Numbered from the stretch's first letter, positions 1 to 7,460 are shown. The stretch: 11,156 nucleotides of DNA from Euperipatoides rowelli (GCA_003024985.2 PXIH01S0006522.1); one strand, 5' to 3'. The notes: a model not told the origin generated them from the sequence alone. Translations and numbers: made by a program.

Positions 1-420
1 ATAAATAAATAAGAAAATATACTTTTTAGACAATTCTTAATTCGGTATTTATTTTATTCAAAAGTTAGGCATTTTATTCAAAAATAATTACTTTTTTTTT
101 TTTAATAAAAAAACAAGATGTCAGATAGAAACAGGAAATATAAGATGACCAATCCTCGTGTTATATTTGGTGTACAACTTAATTTTATTTAGTTATTAAC
201 AAAAAATAAAAGTTATTATGAATGCAGGGCCCTCATATTAAAGGGGGTGGCTGGATCTGTAGTCCCAGTGCCCATCCTCCCACCCTATTTGAACAAAATA
301 CATAAGAAACTACATAGTTATGACCAGAATGATAGGATGGGGGACCTATAAGCTTGGTAAAGGTAAACTATGGAACTATATAGGGACGGTAAATGGAAAC
401 AAAATGAGCATACAACTAAA
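1..420. other. A/T-rich intergenic DNA, no gene seen
   Basis: No reading frame here has protein-like composition. A GC-richer patch at about 221-310 contains GGGCCC and a run of cytosine-rich words. It weakly resembles, in inverted orientation, the C-rich patch at 4190-4240 (CTGTAGTCCC at 257-266 versus GGGACTGCAG at 4196-4205, each followed by a C/G run and a GGCCCT word). This may be an old interspersed repeat, but the match is too short to classify. Confidence 0.5.
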
Positions 421-484
421 AAAAAAAAAAGCTTATCAAGTATTTCAAAAGGGTACCAAAAAGTCCAAAAAAAAAGCTTATCAA
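421..484. repeat. short direct duplication, period about 45 bp
   Basis: A poly(A) run followed by GCTTATCAA occurs at 431-439 and again at 476-484, each preceded by nine or more A residues. The spacer between is A-rich. The reading frame that spans it (370-588) is lysine- and serine-rich only because of the A runs and is not treated as a gene. Confidence 0.6.
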
Positions 485-2000
485 ATTTAAAAAAGGCTGG
501 TTACGGCTCTGGGGTCAAGGGCCCTTTACCATTCTCAGCCGGGGACCAAAAGGGCCACCAACTGCCACTGCCTCCCCCTGAAAACTAGGACAGCAGGAAT
601 GTTAGCCTATCCCTTTTCTATTCGCCGGTTCAATTAGTTATTGTAAATTTGCTTAACTGCATATGCTTATAGTTGTTCATTTTTAAAACTTTGCAATTGT
701 GCCTTTATGGCATCATATGGCTTTTCTTAGTTGTTGTTTTTTGTTTGTTTTTTTTTTTAAATATGAGGTAGGTGTAATTTGTTTTTATTTTGATTTTAAA
801 TAAAAAAGTTTGGAGGGGGCAAGGGAAGATTAACAAAAACTAAGTACTGTAGCTTGTTTACAAGAAATTGTAAACATATGTTTTTTACGACTTAAAAAAT
901 AAAAAAGCTGTAGGCCTATATGTTTCCTTTCAAAACTTTAATTTTTAATCATTTCTATTAAGTGCCCATAAAAATGTACATTTCCTTTTAAGACTATGAA
1001 CAAATGGTTTGAAATATTGAGACTATTAAATATTGAAATACTTCCGAGTCGATCAAAATTAAGTGAATTCATTTCATTCATACTGTGTAATCTTTCAAAA
1101 CATTTTTTTTTTTTTAAATATATATTTTCCATTTTCTATGAGCTCTATAGCTGATATTACATAAACAGCACTGCATATCTTAAAAATGCAAATTACTTTT
1201 AAAAGTATGACCCAGAATACTAATTCTCGATTTTAGTAAATAGTTGTTCAGGAAATGTAAGAAGTTATTAATAACTTAATTCTTGTTTCAGTGGTTTGTG
1301 TATGAAGTAAATTATTAGAGAGGCAAGTTCAAAGAAAATATTTTCAGCTATTTAAATAAAATGGTCTTTTGGGCTATTTTTAAATATTATTAAAGGTCAT
1401 CATCAAAGCAGACAAGAAAAAATATAAATCACACTCACAAAAAAAAAATATGAGCCTTGCTCAATAACTTTTCTATCCAAAGTGTCTACCCACATAGGCC
1501 ACACCGCCTACCTAATGTAACATAACTTACATAAACTGTCTTATTTTTAATGTCCATTATTACTTTACACATTTCTGCAGTTCCCCTACACTCCACCCAG
1601 GATAAATAATGAACACTTTTAAATTGTAATATGATGAAGATGAGCAATGATATATTACACTATTGGAATTTATAAAGAAACAAGTTATTAATTACATTGT
1701 GATTACATTTATTTCATTTAGATGCAATTAACAACAGTTTTACAATGATAGAATTTCTTTTCATTTTCAAGAAAATTAAGATCAAATAGAAAGAATCCAT
1801 GTCTTATTTCTCAAAATAAAATAATTGACAAACAACATCAAGTAGCCTAGTAAAAATTTGTTTAGCGTAAATCAAAAATATTGATTACTTCTATTTCTTC
1901 TTCAAAATATTAGATTATTATTATGGATTTCATTAATGGATTTCTTGAAAATAATTGTTCATCAAATTCAGTTAGTTATTTTTGTTAGAACACTTGAATT
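485..2000. other. A/T-rich spacer without recognisable genes
   Basis: About 1.5 kb of A/T-rich sequence with homopolymer A and T runs. A minus-strand frame at 938-1132 contains a lysine run and no recognisable motif. TAGCCTA words occur at 603 and 1843, and the related palindrome TAGGCCTA at 911. No RNA gene, splice-delimited exon or transposon end could be supported. Confidence 0.55.
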
Positions 2001-2267
2001 CTAAATTAAGTCAGATTCCGTTATCTGTCTACCAACATAATTAATGTTAGGAGTCGCACAACAACTAAACTGTAGTAGCCTGTGGAAATAGTATTTTTTC
2101 TCACCAATTTTGGTATATTTTCCTTACAGTCCTAACCTTACTGTAATTCTGAATCTTAGAATAATCTAGAGTTGAAATAATATTTTGCTGAGCGCTGATC
2201 TAGATAATTTCAACTTACTGCCATCAGCCTTATTGGTGTCCATATAACGGAATCTGACCCTAAATTA
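2001..2267. mobile_element. MITE-like non-autonomous DNA element, copy 1, with flanking duplication
   Basis: A 251-bp element (2009-2259) is bounded by perfect 14-bp inverted repeats, TCAGATTCCGTTAT at 2011-2024 and its reverse complement at 2244-2257. Similarity continues inward (an ACCAA word on both sides). The exact 8-mer CTAAATTA lies immediately outside on both sides (2001-2008 and 2260-2267), as expected for a target-site duplication. An 8-bp duplication is known for hAT, P and some other cut-and-paste superfamilies; the superfamily is not assigned. The interior has a hairpin, AGTTGAAATAAT at 2170-2181 pairing with ATAATTTCAACT at 2204-2215, and the block CCATCAGCC at 2221-2229. There is no coding capacity, so mobilisation in trans is inferred. 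A related core lies at 3789-4048. Confidence 0.7.
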
Positions 2268-2274
2268 GCTAAAC

Positions 2275-2330
2275 CAGCAGTTCCCAAAAAACATTTAACT
2301 CGAAAGTATATTTTCTCCATGAACCCCTCC
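2275..2330 (+). mobile_element. hAT-like terminal sequence (left end), possible fragment
   Basis: CAGCAGTTCCCAAAAA at 2275-2290 resembles the widespread hAT transposon terminus (CAGNGGTTCCCAAAC). It is followed by CTCG at 2300 and CCCC near 2325, a layout familiar from Charlie-type ends. No matching right end with an 8-bp duplication was found. The candidate right end at 4734 has flanks that do not match, so this is at best a solo fragment. Confidence 0.3.
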
Positions 2331-2489
2331 TCAAGTGTGTCAAAAATTATACTTAAAACAAGTGTTATATGTATAAACTACTTTAGGGGTATAAAGTACA
2401 AGCCTTACAAATACCTATATATAAAAATAAATATCCTTGAGAAGGAATAGATATAATATAGATAGCTCTTGTGTATTTCATAAGACAGA

Positions 2490-2498
2490 GGGGGGGGG
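2490..2498 (+). repeat. poly(G) run, 9 nt
   Basis: Nine consecutive G residues in A/T-rich surroundings, one of five G or C runs of 9-19 nt in the window. Confidence 0.9.
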
Positions 2499-2580
2499 TG
2501 AGAAAACCTTATTCGGGACTCATTGTGTATTCAGATATGTTATGTTATGATACTATTGTTGTTTTTAATATTATGCTAAA

Positions 2581-2840
2581 GTATGTAAGCCACGACCCAG
2601 TCATTAGTAACCTATGGATTTAGTAAAGCCAACCAAGGGATGACGGTTTCCATGGAAGGTGATCTGTACAACTTTACATCTCATGGGATAAGGAAAAATC
2701 AGACCTAATTATGCTTGACCGGGCATGCAAGATCTTTAACTGGGCGATAAACAGCCCATATAAGAGGATCGGATCAGCAGGGTTTCTTTAGGTCTGACCC
2801 CCACAAGGGACGAGCCAAGAGTGGTTGTCTTACTAAACTT
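2581..2840. other. GC-richer unclassified block
   Basis: About 260 bp with clearly higher GC than the flanks and little homopolymer, unlike the spacer around it. It contains the small hairpin TGGGC-GATAAACA-GCCCA at about 2742-2759 and the palindrome GCATGC near 2724. On the minus strand one frame is open for about 36 codons with ordinary amino-acid composition, without a motif I can name. It could be a worn exon, a processed pseudogene or the body of an old transposon. Box A/box B promoter elements of a tRNA-derived SINE were looked for and not found. Confidence 0.4.
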
Positions 2841-3740
2841 ATTTAAAAAAATCTAATGTGATAGAGAAAGCAAATGTACCTGGTTAGATAAGAGAGCTGT
2901 AAAAAAAATTATAACATAGCCTAAATAAAAATAACAAAAATATTTAATGTCCAGAATGGCTCTGGCACAGTGACAGGGGTGCAAGGCATTAAATCTAATT
3001 GGATTGTATAAAATTTGTTTCAGCATCTACAAGAGAGTAGAAAGCCTACCGGACCATGTCTGTGTTAGCTTCATGAATAAGTTTTAAAAAGGGGGCACAA
3101 CTAACAATCTGCATATCAGTCGGCAACAGTAAATAAAAAATAATGGCTATGTTATCGGTAAAATTATTGTTTATGTTAAAATTGATAATTGAAATATTTA
3201 TGAAATAGCGAAAAATATAGATTATTAAAATATGATATCTGATATATTTATGACAATGATGCACATGGGTTTCAATAAAATATACCAAATTAAGTTGTAT
3301 AAAAATGTTAGTCATTTGCATTTATTATGTTAAACAATAAATTGTTTAGATTCCAATATACAGCCTTTTCAACTCTTTTATTACATAGATCACATAAATA
3401 TTTTTTAGCTATGTTTTAACATCATTAGGATTTAAATAATGTATAAGTGACATTAGCAGACACCCTCCCCCCTATTAGTAGGTATTATTAAAGCTATTTT
3501 GACATTGTTTTATTATTATATTAATTCATATTAAGATGTTTGAGTGATATTGAATGAGCAAATTAATGGAACTAAAAAGAGAAAACAAAACAATATTAAC
3601 AAAGTCAAGGATTATTAGACATTTTGACATTATGGCTTTTTTTTATATATTAAGTCTTTATGTGAGTGTAGGTGTCTGCAACCACAAATTTTAATTTTAA
3701 TTCACTGTACAAAATGGGAACATGCTTAAAGCATAAAATT
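2841..3740. other. A/T-rich spacer, nothing coding recognised
   Basis: Very A/T-rich. A minus-strand frame at 3046-3321 is dominated by Ile, Asn, Phe and Tyr codons, which is what random A/T-rich DNA gives, and shows no motif. TAGCCTA occurs at 2917. Confidence 0.55.
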
Positions 3741-3759
3741 GGGGGGGGGGGGGGGGGGG
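3741..3759 (+). repeat. poly(G) run, 19 nt
   Basis: Nineteen consecutive G residues, the longest homopolymer G in the window. It lies about 30 bp outside the left inverted repeat of the MITE-like copy at 3789-4048. Such a run can form G-quadruplex or triplex structure, and its exact length is error-prone in assembly. Confidence 0.9.
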
Positions 3760-3788
3760 TCACAAGCACTAGTGCCTAGTAGCCAAGA

Positions 3789-4048
3789 GAATTAGTAGAG
3801 TTTTAACACTTGCATTGCACAATCAAAATGGATAAAGCTATTTTTTTTATTGACAAGTAATAACCTTACCATAACCCTGAACCCTAACTCCACCTAGGTA
3901 TTAAACCCACTATGCCCTAACCCTATGATAATCTAGAGGTGAAATAATCCTTTTTTTGATCAATTTCAATAATTTTAACACATACTTCCATCAGCCATAC
4001 CGTTAACCAATCAACGGGCACAATTGTTAAAACTCTACTAATTATGTC
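3789..4048. mobile_element. MITE-like element, diverged copy 2 with different inverted repeats
   Basis: Perfect 19-bp inverted repeats bound it: AATTAGTAGAGTTTTAACA at 3790-3808 and its reverse complement at 4025-4043. The core matches the element at 2009-2259. ATAATCTAGAG plus TGAAATAAT (3928-3948) is 20/21 identical to 2161-2181, and CCATCAGCC follows exactly 60 nt after the start of that block in both copies (2221 and 3988). The inverted-repeat ends, however, do not match those of copy 1. The core contains degenerate telomere-like words (ACCCTGAACCCTAAC near 3873-3888, CCCTAACCCTA near 3915-3925). A flanking duplication is only weakly suggested (AGCCAAGA / AGCTAAAA, 6 of 8). No coding capacity. 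Confidence 0.6.
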
Positions 4049-4115
4049 AGCTAAAAGGCTCTCCTGTCCTAACCATTTCCATTTTATATAAATTTTACAA
4101 ATTGTCGGATGTCTC

Positions 4116-4127
4116 TGCGCATGCGCG
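4116..4127. promoter_or_regulatory. NRF1-type palindromic site
   Basis: TGCGCATGCGCG matches the metazoan NRF1 consensus YGCGCAYGCGCR at every position. It is an isolated pair of GCGC words in a long A/T-rich region, so chance is less likely than usual. No gene start is visible next to it, so any promoter role is speculative. Confidence 0.4.
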
Positions 4128-4215
4128 AGCTTCTAGCACTTGACAAACAATCATTAATATTTAACATTTAGAGACAACACCACATGTGAGGCCCAGGGAC
4201 TGCAGCCCCTCTTGA

Positions 4216-4225
4216 CCCCCCCCCC
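4216..4225 (+). repeat. poly(C) run, 10 nt
   Basis: Ten consecutive C residues inside a C-rich patch (4190-4240) that has weak inverted similarity to the patch at 221-270. Confidence 0.85.
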
Positions 4226-4240
4226 TCTGATAGGCCCTAG

Positions 4241-4660
4241 TTATACAGCTACTGTATTATCATCAAATTTAAAATAGTTAGCCTATATCATAAAACATTT
4301 ATTTCGCTAAGGTATGTAGAATCTTTTTATAGGCTATAGAATATGTTTATGAATTGTTTTTCATTATGTTCATTTTTGTTATTTCATCTGTTTGTTTTTT
4401 ATATAGATTTTGTCCTGATGATTATACTATATCAATATGTAAAAGATAACATACTATCTAGACAACAGTTGTTCTTTAAGTTTTATGAAATAAAATTTAT
4501 TTTTGATAAATCAAAGGAGTGCTATATTCAGTGTATTTTATACTTCCAATAATAAAAATAATAATAATTAATACATTATAATACATTGCATCATATGATA
4601 AGCTATGTATGTACATGAGATTAGCTTCCATATTATAAAGAAGGAAGTGAGGAGGCAATA
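4241..4660. other. A/T-rich spacer without a recognisable gene
   Basis: The frame at 4343-4552 (+) is Phe/Ile/Tyr/Leu-rich as expected of A/T-rich noise and has no signal or domain pattern. TAGCCTA words in either orientation lie at 4279 and 4330. Confidence 0.5.
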
Positions 4661-4734
4661 TTTTGAAAGGGCACTAGGATGTGAGGGGGGCAGTAAATTA
4701 AAAAATGACAGCTGACTAGGGTTGAGAATCAATG
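4660..4734 (-). mobile_element. hAT-like terminal sequence (right end), possible fragment
   Basis: Read on the minus strand from 4734, CATTGATTCTCAACC resembles the CAGTGGTTCTCAACC terminus common in hAT elements. It is followed about 30 nt later by a GCCCCCCTCAC block, also typical of such ends. The next bases outside (GGTTATTA) do not match those outside the left-end-like sequence at 2275 (AGCTAAAC), so the two are not shown to belong together. Confidence 0.3.
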
Positions 4735-4977
4735 GGTTATTAGCTTGGTATTTTAGGCTACTTTTCTTTTTAAATGCCCTTTTTTTTTCTTTATAATTTA
4801 CGATTCAAAAATGAAATAAAAGTTCTAAAGCAATTTCAGTTGAACAAATATAACTAGTAGCCTATCATAAATAGCCTATATATTTAAAAAAATGTTCCCC
4901 CTTTACATTTTTTAATTATAAACAAAATTATCTCTTTTAACTATTATAACCAAAAAAGTCTGGAAGTTCTTAACTCT

Positions 4978-5020
4978 AAATTCCAGAAATTTGTGCGGTT
5001 TTAACAAATTGCTGGAATTT
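4978..5020. repeat. 16-bp inverted repeat with 11-nt loop
   Basis: AAATTCCAGAAATTTG (4978-4993) and CAAATTGCTGGAATTT (5005-5020) are reverse complements at 15 of 16 positions around an 11-nt loop. On the minus strand this hairpin follows the stop of the 5043-5243 frame by about 20 nt. No conserved Helitron CTRR end follows, and it is not the histone 3' stem-loop. Function unknown. Confidence 0.75.
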
Positions 5021-5042
5021 CTTTGACATTAAACACAACAGA

Positions 5043-5243
5043 TTAGCCCATTAAATGAAAGTCTGTATCAGGCGGCATCTTTGTGATAGTAACTTTTAAG
5101 TGATTGATAAACTCTTTCAAGTGATAACCAGATAATCTTCCTAATCCAATCTCAATTAAAGTTCTGTTGATTGCACTGTTGATTTTACCTAACTGTGGAC
5201 ATTTACAATTGTTTGGTCTATCAGATAGTTCAAATAGAGACAA
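5043..5243 (-). CDS. candidate short exon or gene fragment, unrecognised
   Basis: A 66-codon minus-strand frame ends in TAA at 5043-5045. It has balanced composition (Lys, Arg, Asp, Glu, Gly, Pro and two Cys in C-K-C) instead of the Phe/Ile/Asn bias of the neighbouring noise frames, and contains stretches such as KINSAINRTLIEIGLGRL. There is no ATG at the upstream end; the first codon is TTG. The frame stays open a few codons further upstream, where an in-frame TAA appears, with an AG after a pyrimidine-poor tract that could be a weak splice acceptor. It could be a terminal exon, a fragment of an old transposase, or chance. I recognise no family and infer no function. Confidence 0.25.
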   Translation of the reverse strand: MSLFELSDRPNNCKCPQLGKINSAINRTLIEIGLGRLSGYHLKEFINHLKVTITKMPPDTDFHLMG

Positions 5244-5259
5244 ACTGACTTTTACAAAA

Positions 5260-5640
5260 TTTTAAAAGCAATGTAAATTGATTACTATGGTTACTAAATG
5301 TCATGATTTTTTTTCTTTTGAAAAAAAAAGATAAAAAATATTAAAACCAAAATAAGTATTTAATTCAGTTTAGCATTGAAAATTACTAATCAAAATGTAA
5401 TGCTAATCAAAATTACAATTAAACACTAAAATAAATGGTTGTGTTGAAAGAATTCCCCTCATCATTTTAATTCTATTTAAAGCTGGAAGTTGTAATAGAA
5501 AAGCAGAGAGAGAAACCAGATAGCCTACTTAATGGCATTCATCTATACACAGTATATAAATTAAAACGGGGGGGGGGGGGGAGGAATTAAACTAACTCCA
5601 TTAGACTTTTCATTCAAACAGGTGTTAACTTTAAAATATT
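5260..5640. other. A/T-rich spacer with 14-nt poly(G)
   Basis: No coding signal. G residues run without interruption from 5568 to 5581. TAGCCTA occurs at 5521. Confidence 0.55.
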
Positions 5641-5679
5641 TAATCCTGTATAAAGAATACTATGCGTCAAACTTTTACG

Positions 5680-5687
5680 TGACGTCA
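5680..5687. promoter_or_regulatory. CRE palindrome, possible remnant of LINE 5' promoter
   Basis: A perfect cAMP-response element TGACGTCA lies 230 bp upstream of the first LINE ATG. It is followed by a short GC-rich stretch (TCGGCGGCGCT at about 5714-5724). LINEs need an internal promoter in their 5' UTR, and CREB/ATF and YY1 sites are common in such promoters, so this may be part of one. Whether the LINE 5' UTR reaches this far is unknown. Confidence 0.35.
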
Positions 5688-5754
5688 TGAAAAACTAAAA
5701 TTTTAAGTTCATGTCGGCGGCGCTCTCATTTACAGTAATAACATTTTCTCATTA

Positions 5755-5784
5755 GCCATATATTGCGCGTGTCTGCCATATATT
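5755..5784 (+). repeat. 20-bp spaced direct repeat GCCATATATT
   Basis: GCCATATATT occurs at 5755-5764 and 5775-5784, separated by GCGCGTGTCT. It lies in the probable 5' region of the LINE, and tandemly repeated units are common in LINE 5' UTRs. Confidence 0.5.
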
Positions 5785-5840
5785 TAATAAATTCAGCTAT
5801 AATCTATATTAGATCAAATCAAAGGAGAAGAAGAAGAAAA

Positions 5841-5850
5841 GGGGGGGGGG
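5841..5850 (+). repeat. GAA-rich stretch and poly(G) run, 10 nt
   Basis: AGAAGAAGAAGAAAA followed directly by ten G residues, then a second G-rich patch at 5870-5881. Purine-only sequence just upstream of the LINE start. Confidence 0.8.
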
Positions 5851-5911
5851 AGATCATAAACTTCTGTCGAGGGGAGGGGGAGATGCACTTTCTCCGTTTA
5901 TACGTCAAGAA

Positions 5912-5921
5912 TCAAGATGGC
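5912..5921 (+). promoter_or_regulatory. YY1-like site and Kozak context at the first LINE ATG
   Basis: TCAAGATGGC contains the YY1 core AAGATGGC and puts the ATG at 5917 in a strong Kozak context (A at -3, G at +4). This is why 5917 is preferred as the ancestral start. YY1 sites position transcription starts in human L1; a similar role here is analogy only. Confidence 0.35.
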
Positions 5922-6311
5922 TGTTATGTTTGTTTTCTCTCAATGGGAATATTTTTATAGTTGTGAAAAGTGTTTTATATTAATGGAAGATAATTGCATA
6001 CTGTTTTTATGTTATTATCTAGCACTTCTCCTGATAATTGGAAATGATACCAGGTTCAATTATAGCCATGGACCAGTTAAATATCCGTGCTCAATTTGTA
6101 AGGGCACTGTGGCAAAAACTATAGGGCAGTTTGTTGTGATGGCTGCCGATTCTGGTGCCACATTGGTTGTACTAGTTTATCAGCAAAGGTCTACTATAAC
6201 CTTATTAAAGCAAATAAGGACTTTGACTTTTAATGTACTAAGTGCTTGTTTCTGGAGCTGCCTTTATGAGGAGGGTTGTGTGATGATAACTCCAGACTCA
6301 ACATTATGTCT
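5917..6311 (+). pseudogene. LINE polyprotein N-terminus: leader, degenerate 2A-like motif, PHD finger
   Basis: From the ATG at 5917 (frame 1) a hydrophobic stretch ending in LALLLIIG leads into NDTRFNYSHGP, with the final Gly-Pro at 6070-6075, directly followed by VKYPCSIC. In related APE-type LINEs this position holds DxExNPGP, a ribosome-skipping 2A sequence, directly before a zinc finger. Here only the Asp, Asn and terminal GP remain. The PHD finger starts with C-x2-C at 6088-6099. After a frameshift near 6120 it continues in frame 3 with CDGC (6135-6146), W (6153), HIGC (6159-6170), a TAA at 6231 and CTKC (6234-6245). Together these complete the C4HC3 zinc pattern. The uninterrupted frame 5917-6333 therefore leaves the true protein halfway. 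Such fingers in LINEs are thought to bind chromatin or nucleic acid. Confidence 0.7.
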
Positions 6312-6990
6312 ATGGAGCCTTTGGTGGAAGTAATTTCTAATGAGGAAGTACTTAACGGAGTTGATATGACAAGTAAGTTAACTAAATTTTGTTTTGTTAA
6401 TTTAAGAAGCCTAGTGTTAAAGATTGATCTTATAAGACAGTCATACTGAAGAAGCCTAGTTTGTTTGGTGTAGTGGAAACTTGATTCAATATTGACGATT
6501 GCGCAGGATTTTTCAAGATTGAAGGTTACAAATGTATAAGAAAAGACCGAGGCGCTAATAGAAGAGGTGGTGGCTTGATTATTTACATTGATAAAATGGT
6601 TTCTTATAAAGAGCTACACATGGCAGTTGACTCTGACATTTTTTGAATCAATTTGGATTCAAATGTGGCCCAAGGTTGGAAAGTCTGTTATTTTTGGGCT
6701 TGTTTATAGACCCCCAGGGTAAAAAAAAACTTTGTTCCGAATTTTCCAGGTCTTTATCAAGGATGCCATGTTAATGTCATGGGAGATTTCAATATTGATT
6801 TAACTAGAGAAAGTGCTGGTGCTGCTACATATGTAGAAACCATGGAGACCTTNTCATATAAGCAATTGATAAATGGGCCTACAAGAGTGACCGATATTAC
6901 TATCACTGCTATTGATCATCTTTGGTCTAAATTCTAAAGCTGTTACCCAGTTAGTGAAGAGCAATGGTTACGCTGATCATTTAATGATAT
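6312..6990 (+). pseudogene. LINE AP-type endonuclease (EEP) domain, broken
   Basis: In APE-class LINEs this domain nicks the chromosomal target to prime reverse transcription. All hallmark positions are visible in successive frames: VNLRSL (Asn 6399-6401), VVET with the metal-binding Glu at 6476-6478 (the next codon, normally Trp, is TGA at 6482), GYKCIRKDR and RRGGGLIIY around 6520-6587, GLVYRPP at 6696-6716, MGDFNIDL with Asp 6785-6787 and Asn 6791-6793, PTRVT then IDH at 6911-6919, and the catalytic Asp-His in ADHL at 6975-6980. Frameshifts fall near 6448, 6641, 6721 and 6917. An ambiguous base (N) is at 6853. The order and spacing match a complete domain, so this copy was full length here before decay. 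Confidence 0.88.
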
Positions 6991-7460
6991 CTGGTGTATA
7001 TAACTTTACTATGCCTAAAAAAGCTAAGTCGGCTTACTCTAGAAGAATTTTTAAGCAATTCAATGAGAAAAATTTCCCTAGTGATATTGCTGAATGCCCC
7101 TGGCAAAATTTAATGATGTGTGAGGAGTTGACTTCAAGTTAGAGAAATTTAACCGACAAGTTATTGAATGCCTTGACAGACATGCTCCGGTTAAATTGAT
7201 AAGTAAAACCAAAGCTAATGAAAAAAATCTTGGATAGATAAGGACTTATTGATAATAATACATGAAAAAAAATTAGCTCATTCACGAGCGTTAAAATATG
7301 ATGACAATACACTATGGAAAGATTATAAAATATTGAAAAACAGTCAATAGAGTGATTTTGAAAAATAAAAAAGAATACTATCAAAAACTAGTTAAAGAGA
7401 CACATAATAATCGAGATCTATGGAAAATCACAAATGATTTACTGGGAAGGAACTTGTCCA
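6991..7460 (+). pseudogene. LINE linker between endonuclease and reverse transcriptase
   Basis: The segment continues in frame 3 to 7127, frame 2 from 7130, frame 1 from 7225 and frame 2 from 7346. It shows the usual features of the CR1/jockey linker: RHAPVK at 7178-7195, SWIDKDL from 7228, WKDYKILKN at 7315-7341, NRVILKNKKEYYQKL at 7346-7390 and LWKITNDLLG near 7418-7447. These correspond to the DKHAPLK, PW, WxxYKxxRN and AKxxYY words found in this group of elements. Function of the linker is poorly known. Confidence 0.75.

Noticed and set aside
370-588. 72-codon frame rich in Lys and Ser
   Set aside because: It spans poly(A) duplications and shows no motif or coding-like constraint.
3046-3321. 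91-codon minus-strand frame
   Set aside because: Ile/Asn/Phe/Tyr bias is that of random A/T-rich DNA.
4343-4552. 69-codon hydrophobic frame, possible membrane protein
   Set aside because: Hydrophobicity follows from TTT/ATT codons; no support from neighbours or motifs.
2275-4734. A single 2.46-kb hAT transposon joining the two hAT-like ends
   Set aside because: The 8 bp outside the two ends differ (AGCTAAAC versus GGTTATTA), and no transposase remnant is seen between them.
4978-5020. Helitron 3' end
   Set aside because: The hairpin is A/T-rich and no CTRR terminus follows on either strand.
6366-6380. Splice donor ACAAGTAAGT in the LINE frame
   Set aside because: The frame reads straight through to the endonuclease motif VNLRSL, so no intron is needed.
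7139-7384. Minus-strand frame of 81 codons, and similar ones at 7600-7809 and 8270-8491
   Set aside because: Antisense shadows of the LINE coding region.
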